Assembly (NCBI RefSeq): GCF_937960835.1
Contig: NZ_CALGPC010000002.1
Coordinates: 233,223 to 297,222, forward strand
Length of the DNA: 64,000 nt
Direction: 5' to 3'
Source: an uncultured Ferrovibrio sp.
GTDB taxonomy: Bacteria; Pseudomonadota; Alphaproteobacteria; Ferrovibrionales; Ferrovibrionaceae
Of the stretch, positions 8,145 to 17,386 are shown in pieces. The translations under genes and the position numbers were made by a program. The notes under the pieces were generated by a model, which was not told the DNA's origin, did not search any database, and saw nothing but the letters and a program-made list of their open reading frames with translations. The stretch's first letter is position 1. The number at the start of each line of letters is the position of its first letter.

Positions 8145-9268
8145 TGGCGCAGATGGAGCACAATATCGAGATGCCGGCGATCGACGCCGCACAGGTGCTC
8201 GGTGCAATACCCAATCCGATCCTCGTGATCGGCTCGCAGGGCGAGATCGTTTACGCCAATCCTGCGGCCGAACAATTCTTTCAGGCTGGCGCAGCCGTGC
8301 TGTGCCGACAGAACCTGCGTGACATTGTTCCTTTCGGCAGCCCGGTGCTGCAGCTGGCGAGTCAGGTGTTCCGTGAGCGCTACAGCGTTTCCGAATACGA
8401 CGTCGATCTCGGCACGCCGCGCCTGGGCGAGCGGCTGGTCGACGTGCAGATCTCTCCCGTGCCGGAAGCGCCGGATCTTGCCATCATCCGCTTCGATGAA
8501 CGCAGCATGGCGGCGAAGATCGACCGCGCACTCACCTATCGCGGCGCGGCACGTTCAGTCACAGGCATGGCCGCGGTGCTGGCGCATGAAGTGAAGAACC
8601 CGCTCTCGGGCATTCGCGGCGCAGCTCAGTTGCTGGAGCTCAATGCGAACCAGGCGGATCGCGAACTGACCCGGCTGATCTGCGACGAGACGGATCGCAT
8701 CTGCGCGCTCGTCGACCGGATGGAGGTCTTTTCCGACAAGCGGCCGATCGAGCGTGGTCCGGTCAACATCCACCAGGTGCTGGAGCATGTCCGCAAGGTG
8801 GCCCAGGCGGGCTTCGCGAAGCATCTCCGTTTCGTCGAGCGTTACGACCCTTCGCTGCCGCCCGTTTTCGGCAATCGCGACCAATTAGTCCAAGTATTCC
8901 TCAATCTGGTTAAAAATGCGGCAGAAGCCATCGGGGATGACCCGAGCGGCGAGATTGTCCTGACCACGGCTTACCGCCATGGCGTGCGTCTGGCCGTGCG
9001 AGGCTCCAAGGACAGGTTGCATTTACCGCTGGAAGTGTCGGTGCAGGATAACGGCCCCGGCGTTTCCGAGGATATCCGGCCATATCTGTTTGATCCATTT
9101 GTGACAACCAAGGTCAGCGGCTCTGGCCTCGGTCTTGCATTGGTTGCCAAGATCATCGGCGACCACGGCGGCGTCATCGAATGCGATAGCCGCCCGCGCC
9201 GAACCGTATTTAGCGCACGGCTACCGGTACATAACCCCGGTGCGGAAGAAGTCGGAGAGTTCGAATGA
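8144..9268 (+). CDS. ntrB: nitrogen-regulation histidine kinase NtrB
   Basis: A 374-residue soluble sensor kinase/phosphatase for NtrC, normally controlled by PII proteins. A PAS domain (about residues 10-120) precedes the dimerisation/phosphotransfer domain with His148 in LAHEVKNPLSG, then a HATPase domain with an N box (NLVKNAAEAI), a G1 box (DNGPG) and a G2 box (GSGLGLAL). No membrane segment is seen. ATG 8144 shares one base with the dusB stop (TGATG), so the two are coupled. The stop overlaps ntrC by ATGA. Confidence 0.95.
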   Translation: MAQMEHNIEMPAIDAAQVLGAIPNPILVIGSQGEIVYANPAAEQFFQAGAAVLCRQNLRDIVPFGSPVLQLASQVFRERYSVSEYDVDLGTPRLGERLVDVQISPVPEAPDLAIIRFDERSMAAKIDRALTYRGAARSVTGMAAVLAHEVKNPLSGIRGAAQLLELNANQADRELTRLICDETDRICALVDRMEVFSDKRPIERGPVNIHQVLEHVRKVAQAGFAKHLRFVERYDPSLPPVFGNRDQLVQVFLNLVKNAAEAIGDDPSGEIVLTTAYRHGVRLAVRGSKDRLHLPLEVSVQDNGPGVSEDIRPYLFDPFVTTKVSGSGLGLALVAKIIGDHGGVIECDSRPRRTVFSARLPVHNPGAEEVGEFE

Positions 9269-10713
9269 GTCATAAGGGCACCATCCTCGTCGCCGACGAC
9301 GATCGCTCGATCCGGACGGTATTGGATCAGGCGCTTGGCCGGGTCGGTTACCAGGTGCGTTCGACGGGGAACGCCGCAACCTTATGGCGGTGGGCCTCGG
9401 AAGGAGAGGGCGACCTGATCATCACCGATGTGGTGATGCCTGATGAAAACGGCCTGGATCTGCTGCCGCGGATGAAACGCATCCGCCCAGACCTGCCGAT
9501 TATCGTAATGAGCGCGCAGAAGACGCTGCTGACCGCGGTTAAGGCGGCCGAGCGCGGCGCTTACGATTATCTGCCCAAGCCGTTCGACCTGAAGGAACTG
9601 CTGCGGGTCGTTGAGCGCGCGCTGAGCCAGCCAAAGGCGCTGCCCTCGGAAGCGGCGGAGGCTGCGGCCGATGAGGAAAAGCTGCCACTGATCGGCCGTT
9701 CCCCGGCGATGCAGGAAATCTATCGCGTCATGGCGCGCCTGATGGGCACGGACCTGACCGTGCTGATCTATGGCGAGTCCGGCACCGGCAAGGAACTGGT
9801 GGCGCGTGCGCTGCACGACTACGGCAAGCGCCGCAACGGCCCCTTCGTTGCCATCAACATGGCGGCGATTCCGCGCGAACTGATCGAGTCCGAGTTGTTC
9901 GGTCACGAGAAGGGTGCCTTCACCGGTGCGGCCAATCGCTATGCCGGCCGTTTCGAGCAGGCCGAAGGCGGCACGCTGTTCCTCGATGAGATCGGTGACA
10001 TGCCAATCGAGGCGCAGACCCGTCTGCTTCGCGTACTGCAGCAGGGCGAATATACCACTGTGGGTGGCCGCACGCCGATCCGCACCGATGTGCGCATCGT
10101 GGCGGCGACCAACCGCGACTTGCGCCAGGCGGTGAATCAGGGCCTGTTCCGCGAAGACCTGTTCTACCGCCTCAACGTCGTGCCGCTGCGTCTGCCGCCG
10201 CTGCGCGAGCGCAGCGAGGACATTCCCGATCTCGTCCGGCATTTCCTCAATCAGGCTGCCGCCCAAGGCCTGCCGCTCAAGACGGTGTCGCCCGAGGCGA
10301 TGGAGCGCATCCGCCGCTATCGCTGGCCCGGCAACGTCCGTGAGCTGGAGAATCTGGTCCGCCGCCTGGCCGCCCTCTACGCCGAGGATGTGATCGGTCT
10401 GGAGGTGATCGAAAACGAGCTGGCCGAGCCGCCGCAGGCGCCGCGGGCTGCCGAGCCGAGCGAGGAGGAGACCTTGGGCGGGGCGATCGAGCGGCATCTC
10501 ACCAAATACTTCGCCGCCCAAGGCGAAGATCTGCCGCCGCCCGGCGTCTATGACCGGATGCTGCGGGAGTTGGAGATTCCGCTGATTTCGCTCAGCCTGG
10601 CGGCCACCCGGGGCAACCAGATCAAGGCCGCCCATATGCTGGGCCTGAACCGGAATACCCTGCGCAAGAAGATCCGGGATCACAATATCCAGGTCATCCG
10701 GGGGCTTAAGTAA
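9265..10713 (+). CDS. ntrC: nitrogen-regulation response regulator NtrC
   Basis: A 482-residue sigma54 enhancer-binding protein. An N-terminal receiver (about 1-120; phosphoacceptor Asp in TDVVMPDENG) is followed by an AAA+ domain with a Walker A GESGTGKE, the sigma54-contacting GAFTGA loop (residues 217-222) and Walker B LFLDEIGD. A Fis-type helix-turn-helix near the C-terminus reads KAAHMLGLNRNTLRKKI. All parts needed for sigma54 activation are intact, unlike the paralogue NtrX downstream. The start overlaps the ntrB stop by four bases. Confidence 0.96.
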   Translation: MSHKGTILVADDDRSIRTVLDQALGRVGYQVRSTGNAATLWRWASEGEGDLIITDVVMPDENGLDLLPRMKRIRPDLPIIVMSAQKTLLTAVKAAERGAYDYLPKPFDLKELLRVVERALSQPKALPSEAAEAAADEEKLPLIGRSPAMQEIYRVMARLMGTDLTVLIYGESGTGKELVARALHDYGKRRNGPFVAINMAAIPRELIESELFGHEKGAFTGAANRYAGRFEQAEGGTLFLDEIGDMPIEAQTRLLRVLQQGEYTTVGGRTPIRTDVRIVAATNRDLRQAVNQGLFREDLFYRLNVVPLRLPPLRERSEDIPDLVRHFLNQAAAQGLPLKTVSPEAMERIRRYRWPGNVRELENLVRRLAALYAEDVIGLEVIENELAEPPQAPRAAEPSEEETLGGAIERHLTKYFAAQGEDLPPPGVYDRMLRELEIPLISLSLAATRGNQIKAAHMLGLNRNTLRKKIRDHNIQVIRGLK

Positions 10714-10719
10714 GCCCCC
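10700..10719 (+). terminator. stem-loop overlapping the ntrC stop codon
   Basis: GGGGGCTT (10700-10707) pairs with AAGCCCCC (10712-10719) over a four-base AAGT loop: eight perfect base pairs, with the TAA stop (10711-10713) inside. No T-tract follows, so it may protect or process the 3' end or reduce read-through into ntrY rather than terminate fully. It lies in the 72-base gap between ntrBC and ntrYX. Confidence 0.4.
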
Positions 10720-10785
10720 GACTGGTGTCTGCCGCCGCGGGCTAGGCTATGATCGGGCCATGGTCCGGCCAGGCGCACGCGAATC

Positions 10786-13128
10786 ATGACCGACAATACG
10801 ATGCCGGCGGGGGCCGCTTTGGCCGCCCGCATGCTGCGGCGCGCGGCCGACTGGTTCCGCCGCCATAAGCTCATTCGTCATCTGGAGATTTCCCTCGCGG
10901 TTGCCGCGCTGATTGCCGGCACGCTGACCTATCTTGCGATGACCCCGGGCGCCAATCGAGATCTGACGCCCAGGGAAGTCCAGATCCTGCTGCTGACCGA
11001 CCTGGTCATCCTCTTGAGCCTGATCACCCTGGTGGCGCGCCGCCTGGTGATGCTGTGGATGCAGCGGCGGCGTGGCGCGGCTGGTTCGCGCTTGCATGCC
11101 CGCATGGTCATGCTGTTTGCGGCAGTGACGGCATTGCCGACCGTGCTGATGACCGTCTTCGCGGTGCTGTTCTTCAATCTCGGTTTGCAGACTTGGTTCA
11201 GTGAGCGAGTCAACGTCGCCGTGAAAGCCTCGGTCGCCGTTGCCGAGGCTTATATCCAGGAGCACCGCAAGACTATTCGAGCCGATGTGCTGGCTATGGC
11301 GGTGGATCTCAACCGCGAGGCGCCGCGTCTGGCGCTCAATCCCTTTGCGCTTCAGCAGGCGGTTCGCCAGCTCTCCCGGATGCGCGGCCTGGGCGAGGCG
11401 ATGGTCTTTACCTCCACCGGCGAAATCCTCGCGCGCAACGAACTCAGCCTGCTGATGGAGTTCGACCGGATTCCGCTGCGCGCGCTTGAGGATGCCAATG
11501 CCGGCCAGGTGGTGATCATCACGGCCGAGACGGATGACCGCGTCCGCGCCCTAGTGCGGCTGGATGCTTATCTCGATGCGTATCTTTATGTCGGCCGCTT
11601 CATCGACGCGAAGGTGCAGGCCGATCTGGAACGCACGCGCCTGGCGGCAGCGCAATATACGCGGCTTGAGCAGGCGCGTTCGGCGCTGGAGATCAATTTT
11701 GCCGTCCTGTTTCTGCTGATCTCCTTGCTGCTGCTGCTGGCGGCGATCTGGTTTGGCCTGCTGATCGCCAATCGCCTCGTGACGCCAATCGGCGAGGTGG
11801 TGGCTGCGGCGGAGAAGATCCGCGGCGGCGATCTGACGGCACGGGTCACGGAGCGGCCGGACGATGACGAAATCGCCACGCTCGGCCGCACCTTCAACCG
11901 CATGACCAGTCAGTTGGCGGCGCAGCAGGCCGAGTTGATCACCGCCAACCGGCAGCTGGATGAGCGCCGGCGCTTCACCGAAACCGTGCTGTCCGGCGTC
12001 AGCGCCGGTGTGATCGGCGTCGACCGCGACGGGTTGGTGACACTTCCCAACCCGTCTGCCTTGGCGATGCTGGAGCAGAGCTTCGACGAGGTGGTTGGCC
12101 GTCCTTTCGCTGAGGTTGCACCGGAAATGGCGGAGCTGTTCAACAAGCTCAGCGATGATACGGCGGAGGCTGTCGAGCGCGGCCAGGTGATGATGCGGCG
12201 AAGCAGCGGAACGCGCACCTTGCTGGTGCGTGTCGCCCGCGAAGTCACCGGCAACGAATTGCTGGGTTACGTCGTGACCTTCGACGATGTCAGCGAACTG
12301 GTCGCGGCGCAGCGCAATGCCGCCTGGGCCGACATCGCCCGCCGCATCGCCCATGAGATCCGCAATCCGCTCACGCCGATTCAGCTTTCGGCCGAACGGC
12401 TGAAGCGTAAATATCTCAAAGAGGTGAAGACCGATCCGGAGGTGTTCGAACAATGCACCGACACCATCATCCGGCAGGTCGGCGATATCGGCCGCATGGT
12501 TGATGAGTTCTCAGCCTTTGCGCGCATGCCGCGGCCGGTCTATCGCGAAGAGGATTTGGGCCAGCTTGTTCGCCAGGCTGTTTTCCTTCAGCAGGTGGCG
12601 CGGCAGGATATCCGCTTCGACAGCCGGTTGCCCAATGAGCCGATCCGCCTGAGCTGCGATTCGCGCCAGATTGCGCAGGTTCTGACGAACATCCTGCAGA
12701 ATGCCATCGACGCCATCGACGGCCGGGAAAGGCCGGAGGGCGAAGCATTGCCCCAAGGGGCGGTCACCGTCGAACTGCGTCCCGTTGAGGGCGGGGCGGA
12801 GATCATGGTGATCGACAATGGTCGCGGTTTACCGGCAGAGAATCGCGACCGGCTGTTCGAACCTTATGTCACCACCCGCGCCAAGGGGACGGGCCTTGGC
12901 CTTGCCATTGTGAAGAAGATCATCGAGGAGCATGGCGGCACGATCAGCCTCAGCGACGCGGCGATGTTTGATCCGACCTTGAAAAGTGGTAGTTTGGCGC
13001 GCATTCGCCTGCCGCTTGTGCAAGCTGCCGCTCATTCAGGCAGTGAGACCGAGCCGCAGCAGCAGAGTTCTAGTCTCATGAGTCACGATACAGTACGAAA
13101 GTTAGGTTCGGGCAGTCATGGCGCGTGA
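10786..13128 (+). CDS. ntrY: membrane histidine kinase NtrY
   Basis: A 780-residue inner-membrane sensor kinase. Hydrophobic segments lie near residues 30-52, 64-85, 105-130 and 300-325, with a periplasmic sensing region of about 170 residues between the last two. HAMP and PAS domains follow, then a phosphotransfer domain with His523 in AHEIRNPLTPIQ and a HATPase domain (NILQNAIDAI; DNGRG; GTGLGLA). It is the partner of NtrX, and the pair adjusts nitrogen and redox responses in Azospirillum, Brucella and Rhodobacter. Its last 11 bases overlap ntrX, implying coupled translation. Confidence 0.94.
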   Translation: MTDNTMPAGAALAARMLRRAADWFRRHKLIRHLEISLAVAALIAGTLTYLAMTPGANRDLTPREVQILLLTDLVILLSLITLVARRLVMLWMQRRRGAAGSRLHARMVMLFAAVTALPTVLMTVFAVLFFNLGLQTWFSERVNVAVKASVAVAEAYIQEHRKTIRADVLAMAVDLNREAPRLALNPFALQQAVRQLSRMRGLGEAMVFTSTGEILARNELSLLMEFDRIPLRALEDANAGQVVIITAETDDRVRALVRLDAYLDAYLYVGRFIDAKVQADLERTRLAAAQYTRLEQARSALEINFAVLFLLISLLLLLAAIWFGLLIANRLVTPIGEVVAAAEKIRGGDLTARVTERPDDDEIATLGRTFNRMTSQLAAQQAELITANRQLDERRRFTETVLSGVSAGVIGVDRDGLVTLPNPSALAMLEQSFDEVVGRPFAEVAPEMAELFNKLSDDTAEAVERGQVMMRRSSGTRTLLVRVAREVTGNELLGYVVTFDDVSELVAAQRNAAWADIARRIAHEIRNPLTPIQLSAERLKRKYLKEVKTDPEVFEQCTDTIIRQVGDIGRMVDEFSAFARMPRPVYREEDLGQLVRQAVFLQQVARQDIRFDSRLPNEPIRLSCDSRQIAQVLTNILQNAIDAIDGRERPEGEALPQGAVTVELRPVEGGAEIMVIDNGRGLPAENRDRLFEPYVTTRAKGTGLGLAIVKKIIEEHGGTISLSDAAMFDPTLKSGSLARIRLPLVQAAAHSGSETEPQQQSSSLMSHDTVRKLGSGSHGA

Positions 13129-14515
13129 CATACTCATCGTCGATGACGAAGCCGACATCCGCAGTCTGATTGCCGGTATTCTGCAGGATGAGGGCTACGA
13201 GACCCGCATGGCCGCGGACTCCGACGGCGCGCTTCGGGAGATCGAGGCGCGCCGGCCGAATGCAGTGATTCTCGATATCTGGCTGCAGGGCAGCAAGCTC
13301 GACGGTCTTGAGATTCTGGATCGCATCATTCGAGATCATGCCAACGTGCCGGTGATCATGATTTCCGGTCACGGCAATATTGAAACCGCCGTGGCGGCGA
13401 TCAAACGCGGCGCCTACGACTATATCGAGAAGCCGTTCAAGAGTGACCGCCTGCTGCTGGTGGTCGAGCGTGCTTTGGAGCAGGCGCGCCTGAAGCGCGA
13501 GAACGAAGATCTTCGGCAGCGTTCCGGCGCAGGGCTGGACATCATCGGCCAGTCGCCGGCCATCGTCGCACTGCGGCAGGCCATCGAGCGTGTGGCGCCG
13601 ACCAATAGCCGCGTGCTGATTTCCGGTCCGCCCGGATCGGGCAAGGAACTCGTCGCGCGCCAGTTGCATCAGCGTTCGCGGCGCGCCGGCGGCCCCTGGG
13701 TGACACTCAGTGTCGCGGCAATGTCGCCGGAGCAGATGGAGCAGCAGCTCTTCGGCATAGAAGAAGCCGTCAACGGCCAGCGCCATCACAAGATCGGCGT
13801 GCTGGAGGAGGCGCATGGCGGCACGCTGTTCCTCGATGAAGTGGCAGAGATGCCGCCGGAGACGCAGGCCAAGCTGCTGCGCGTGCTGACTGAGCAGAGT
13901 TTCGAGCGCATCGGCGGCCGCACGCGGGTACAGGTCGATGTCCGCATCATCTCCGGAACCTGCTACGACCTGACGGCGCGGGTGGGGCAGGGATTGTTCC
14001 GCCAGGATCTGTTCCACCGGCTGAATGTCGTGCCGCTGAAGGTGCCGGCTTTGCGCGACCGGCGCGAAGACATTCCGCTGCTGGCCAAGCATTTCGTCCA
14101 GGTCGAGGCGCATCGCCAGGGCGTGCCGCCGCGCGAGCTGGCGGAAGATGCGCTGCTCGCGCTGCAATCGGCGGAATGGCCGGGCAATGTGCGCGAGCTG
14201 CGCAACGCCATCGCGCGTCTGCTGATCATGCTTCCGGCCGAGCAGAAGGGCGCCATTCACGCTGATATGCTGCCTGCCGATCTCGGCGCCACGCCGCCCA
14301 TTGCCCTGCGGCCGGAAACCACGACGGAAGTCATGGCTTTACCGCTGCGCGATGCGCGTGAGATGTTCGAGCGCGAATATCTGCTGGCGCAGATCACGCG
14401 CTTTGGCGGCAATGTTTCCCGTACTGCCAGCTTCATCGGCATGGAGCGCTCGGCCCTGCATCGCAAGCTCAAGGCACTGGGCGTGGTCAATCTCGACCGA
14501 AACGGCACAGGCTAA
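13118..14515 (+). CDS. ntrX: response regulator NtrX, lacking GAFTGA
   Basis: A 465-residue NtrC-like regulator. A receiver domain (about 1-120, Asp in ILDIWLQG) is followed by an AAA+ domain with Walker A SGPPGSGKE and Walker B LFLDEVAE, and a C-terminal Fis-type helix-turn-helix (GNVSRTASFIGMERSALHRKL). The sigma54-contact loop is degenerate: where NtrC has GAFTGA this protein reads EAVNGQRHHKIG. Loss of GAFTGA is known for NtrX of Brucella and relatives, so it probably acts at sigma70 promoters or as a repressor. It overlaps ntrY by 11 bases. Confidence 0.94.
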   Translation: MARDILIVDDEADIRSLIAGILQDEGYETRMAADSDGALREIEARRPNAVILDIWLQGSKLDGLEILDRIIRDHANVPVIMISGHGNIETAVAAIKRGAYDYIEKPFKSDRLLLVVERALEQARLKRENEDLRQRSGAGLDIIGQSPAIVALRQAIERVAPTNSRVLISGPPGSGKELVARQLHQRSRRAGGPWVTLSVAAMSPEQMEQQLFGIEEAVNGQRHHKIGVLEEAHGGTLFLDEVAEMPPETQAKLLRVLTEQSFERIGGRTRVQVDVRIISGTCYDLTARVGQGLFRQDLFHRLNVVPLKVPALRDRREDIPLLAKHFVQVEAHRQGVPPRELAEDALLALQSAEWPGNVRELRNAIARLLIMLPAEQKGAIHADMLPADLGATPPIALRPETTTEVMALPLRDAREMFEREYLLAQITRFGGNVSRTASFIGMERSALHRKLKALGVVNLDRNGTG

Positions 14516-14530
14516 GAGGGGCGCGACGCC

Positions 14531-15907
14531 ATGAAGGTCATCGTCTGCGGTGCCGGTCTGGTTGGGACTACCATCGCCCGCCAGCTGGCGGCCGAGGGCA
14601 ACGAAGTGACGATGATCGACATCTCGCCTGAGCGCGCCCACAAGGCCGCTGAGAGCTACGATTTGCGCGGAATCGTCGGCCATGCCTCGCATCCGGATGT
14701 GCTGGAGCAGGCGGGTGCCGCCGATTCCGACATGCTGATCGCGGTCACCTTCGCGGACGAGGTGAACATGATCGCCTGCGAGGTGGCGCGGGCACTGTTC
14801 AACGTCCCGACCAAGATCGCCCGTGTCCGCGCGCAGAGCTATCTCAAGCCGGAATGGTCCGATCTCTTCAACGAAAAGCATATCTCGATCGACTACATCA
14901 TCTCACCGGAGATCGAGGTGGCGCGGGCAATCCATCGGCGGATCATGACGCCCGGCGCTTTTGAGATGATCCCATTCGCGGAAGACCGTCTGCGCCTGAT
15001 CGGCGTGCGCCTTGGCGAGGAATGCCCAGTTCTTAACACGCCGCTGCGGCAACTGACGGAGCTGTTTCCGGACCTGGCTGTCAATGTCTGCGGCATCAGC
15101 CGGGGCGGGCGCATGATCGTGCCGGAGGCCGACGATCACCTCGAAGTCGGTGACGAAATCTATTTCATCGCGCAGTCCGATCATGTGCAGCGCGGCATGC
15201 GGCTGTTTGGCCATGAAGAGCGCGAGGCGCGCCGGATCGTGCTGTCGGGCGGCGGCAATATCGGGCTTTTCCTGGCACGGGAAATCGAGGAGAGCCAGCC
15301 CTCGGTGCTTCTGAAGATCATCGAGGCGAACAAGGATCGCGCCGATTATATCGCCGGCCAGATCCGTAATGGCGTGGTGCTGAACGGCGATGCCCTGGAC
15401 ATCGAAATCCTCAACGAGGCCAAGGTGGGGGCCTCCGAGGCCATCATCGCGCTGACCAATGACGACGAGGTGAACATCCTTACCTCGCTGCTGGCCAAGC
15501 GGGCCGGCTGCCAGCGCGCGGTCACGCTGGTCAACAACCCGGCCTACGAGAACCTGATCGGCTCACTCGGCGTCGATGTCGTGGTCAATCCCCGTTCGAC
15601 GACGGTGTCGTCCATCCTGCAGCATGTCCGCCGCGGCCGCATCCGCGGGGTCTACAGTCTGCGCGACGGCGCCGCGGAGGTCCTGGAGGCCGAAGCCGTT
15701 GAAACCAGCGCGCTGGTAGGGCAGCCTTTGCGCGATCTCAATCTGCCTGACGGGTTGATGATCGGTGCCATCATTCGGGGTGAACAGGTGATGATCGCTC
15801 GCGGAGATAGCGAGATTGAGGCTGGCGACCGCGTCATTCTGTTCGTCCGCAAGGATGTCGTGAAAAAAGTAGAAAAGCTGTTCGCCGTCCGCCTGGAATT
15901 CTTCTAA
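14531..15907 (+). CDS. trkA: Trk potassium-uptake regulatory subunit TrkA
   Basis: A 458-residue cytosolic NAD(H)-binding protein that controls the TrkH/TrkG potassium channel. Two RCK_N/RCK_C repeats are visible: the first Rossmann loop is GAGLVG at residues 6-11, the second is GGGNIG near residue 240, and a TrkA_C domain closes each half. The channel gene itself is not in the window. Following ntrX is the usual order in Rhodospirillales. The gap to ntrX is 15 bases with a GAGGGG ribosome-binding site. Confidence 0.93.
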   Translation: MKVIVCGAGLVGTTIARQLAAEGNEVTMIDISPERAHKAAESYDLRGIVGHASHPDVLEQAGAADSDMLIAVTFADEVNMIACEVARALFNVPTKIARVRAQSYLKPEWSDLFNEKHISIDYIISPEIEVARAIHRRIMTPGAFEMIPFAEDRLRLIGVRLGEECPVLNTPLRQLTELFPDLAVNVCGISRGGRMIVPEADDHLEVGDEIYFIAQSDHVQRGMRLFGHEEREARRIVLSGGGNIGLFLAREIEESQPSVLLKIIEANKDRADYIAGQIRNGVVLNGDALDIEILNEAKVGASEAIIALTNDDEVNILTSLLAKRAGCQRAVTLVNNPAYENLIGSLGVDVVVNPRSTTVSSILQHVRRGRIRGVYSLRDGAAEVLEAEAVETSALVGQPLRDLNLPDGLMIGAIIRGEQVMIARGDSEIEAGDRVILFVRKDVVKKVEKLFAVRLEFF

Positions 15908-15929
15908 GCATCCCAAAGAAAGGAAAGCG

Positions 15930-16826
15930 ATGTCTCGCGTCGCCTATGTCAATGGCCGCTATCTGCCCTATGCGCGCGCGGCAGTTCATGTCGAAGACCG
16001 TGGCTTCCAGTTCGCCGATGGCGTCTATGAGGTGATCGGGGTGCTCGGCGGCCAGCTTGTCGATGCGGACGGCCATGTCGACCGCCTGGAGCGCAGCCTG
16101 AAGGAATTGCGCATCGCGCTGCCGATGAGCCGGGGCGCCCTGACTGCCGTGATGGCGGAAACCGTGCGGCGCAACCGCGTCCGCGACGGCCTCATCTACA
16201 TCCAGGTCACGCGCGGCGCGGCGAAGCGGGAATTCGCCTTCCCAGCCAATACGCGGCCGACGGTGGTTGCAATCGCCCGCAGCCTCAACCTGGTCAAGGC
16301 CGCGGCCAATGCGGAGAAGGGCGTTGCCGCCATCACCCAGCCGGATATCCGCTGGGGCCGTTGCGACATCAAGACGGTGGGATTGCTGGCGGCTGCACTG
16401 GCCAAGCAGGCTGCCAAGGAAGCCGGCGCCTATGAAGCCTGGCTGGTGGATCGCGACGGCTATGTTACCGAAGGCAGCTCGTCCAACGCCTGGATCGTGA
16501 CCAAGGACAATGTCCTGGTCACCCGTGCCCTGAGCAAGGCAATCCTCGGCGGCATCACCCGCAGCGCCATTCTGGAACTGGCGCGGCGTTTAGGGATGAA
16601 GGTTGAGGAGCGGACCTTTACCGTGGCCGAGGCCCTGGAGGCGAAGGAGGCGTTCGTTACCTCGACGACGTCTTTCGTCATGCCGATCGTGTCGCTCGAC
16701 GGCAAGCCGATCGGCAATGGCGGGCCGGGCATCCTGGCCAGCAAGCTGCGCGCTGCCTACGAGGCCCATGCTGCCACGCATGCGGCTGGCGGGGCGGATT
16801 GGCAGGCACCGTTTATTGCTCCCTAG
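15930..16826 (+). CDS. dat: D-amino-acid transaminase
   Basis: A 298-residue PLP enzyme of fold type IV (branched-chain aminotransferase/D-amino-acid transaminase). The Schiff-base lysine is Lys148 in the CDIKTVG motif, and the EGSSSNAW segment binds the cofactor phosphate. D-alanine transaminases of this type interconvert D-Ala/2-oxoglutarate and pyruvate/D-Glu for peptidoglycan supply. An aminodeoxychorismate lyase or branched-chain enzyme is less likely given the length and its position between trkA and hfq, where dat is usual. AAAGGAAAG precedes ATG 15930. Confidence 0.87.
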   Translation: MSRVAYVNGRYLPYARAAVHVEDRGFQFADGVYEVIGVLGGQLVDADGHVDRLERSLKELRIALPMSRGALTAVMAETVRRNRVRDGLIYIQVTRGAAKREFAFPANTRPTVVAIARSLNLVKAAANAEKGVAAITQPDIRWGRCDIKTVGLLAAALAKQAAKEAGAYEAWLVDRDGYVTEGSSSNAWIVTKDNVLVTRALSKAILGGITRSAILELARRLGMKVEERTFTVAEALEAKEAFVTSTTSFVMPIVSLDGKPIGNGGPGILASKLRAAYEAHAATHAAGGADWQAPFIAP

Positions 16827-16942
16827 AGGCATTGCGCTCCCGGAGCATTGCTCTCCAAGATTTCGCGGCCTAAAAAAGCACCGCGTTACGGCTGGTCACG
16901 GATGGGGTTCGCATCCCACCCGCGCAGCTTCACGCCATTGTT

Positions 16943-16971
16943 TTGCCACTTTCGCCCGTTAGTGGTTAAAT
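16943..16971 (+). promoter_or_regulatory. predicted sigma70 promoter of hfq
   Basis: TTGCCA (16943-16948, five of six matches to the -35 consensus) and TTAAAT (16966-16971, four of six) are separated by exactly 17 bases, about 100 bases before the hfq ATG. This is the best promoter match in the 244-base dat-hfq gap, whose first half shows nothing else recognisable. It would give hfq-hflX transcription independent of the upstream nitrogen cluster. Confidence 0.5.
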
Positions 16972-17070
16972 AGCAGTGCGTGGGGCAGCGGCCGCCGCCC
17001 CCGCAAAGTCGGCAGAGTCCGATAAAAACAAAATAAAACAACAACATAAGAAAAGAAAGGTCCAACTATT

Positions 17071-17337
17071 ATGGCCGCCGAAAAGCCTCAAAACGTCCAA
17101 GACGTCTTTCTCAATCACATCCGCAAGACCAAGACCCCCGTCACGGTATTCCTCGTGAACGGCGTCAAGTTGCAGGGGATCATCAGCTGGTTCGACAACT
17201 TCTCGGTGCTGCTGCGCCGGGACGGTCATATGCAGCTGGTTTACAAGCACGCCATCTCGACGGTGATGCCGTCGGGTCCGATTCAATTGTTCGATCCTGC
17301 CTCGCAGGGACAGGGCGCCCAGGGAGAGCAGAGCTGA
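17071..17337 (+). CDS. hfq: RNA chaperone Hfq
   Basis: An 88-residue Sm-fold protein that forms hexamers, pairs small RNAs with mRNAs and is needed for nifA regulation in several alphaproteobacteria. The Sm1 segment (QDVFLNHIRKTKTPVTVFL) and the Sm2 signature YKHAIST are intact. A short polar Gln/Gly-rich tail follows residue 75. It sits 49 bases upstream of hflX, the conserved hfq-hflX order. Confidence 0.97.
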   Translation: MAAEKPQNVQDVFLNHIRKTKTPVTVFLVNGVKLQGIISWFDNFSVLLRRDGHMQLVYKHAISTVMPSGPIQLFDPASQGQGAQGEQS

Positions 17338-17386
17338 TCGAATTACGAACCGCACATAATGCTGCGGTATCGGTTATAGTTCTGTG

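Noticed and set aside
17349..17368. ACCGCA/TGCGGT hairpin between hfq and hflX as a terminator
   Set aside because: Six base pairs with an eight-base loop and no T-run; too weak, and the two genes are normally cotranscribed.
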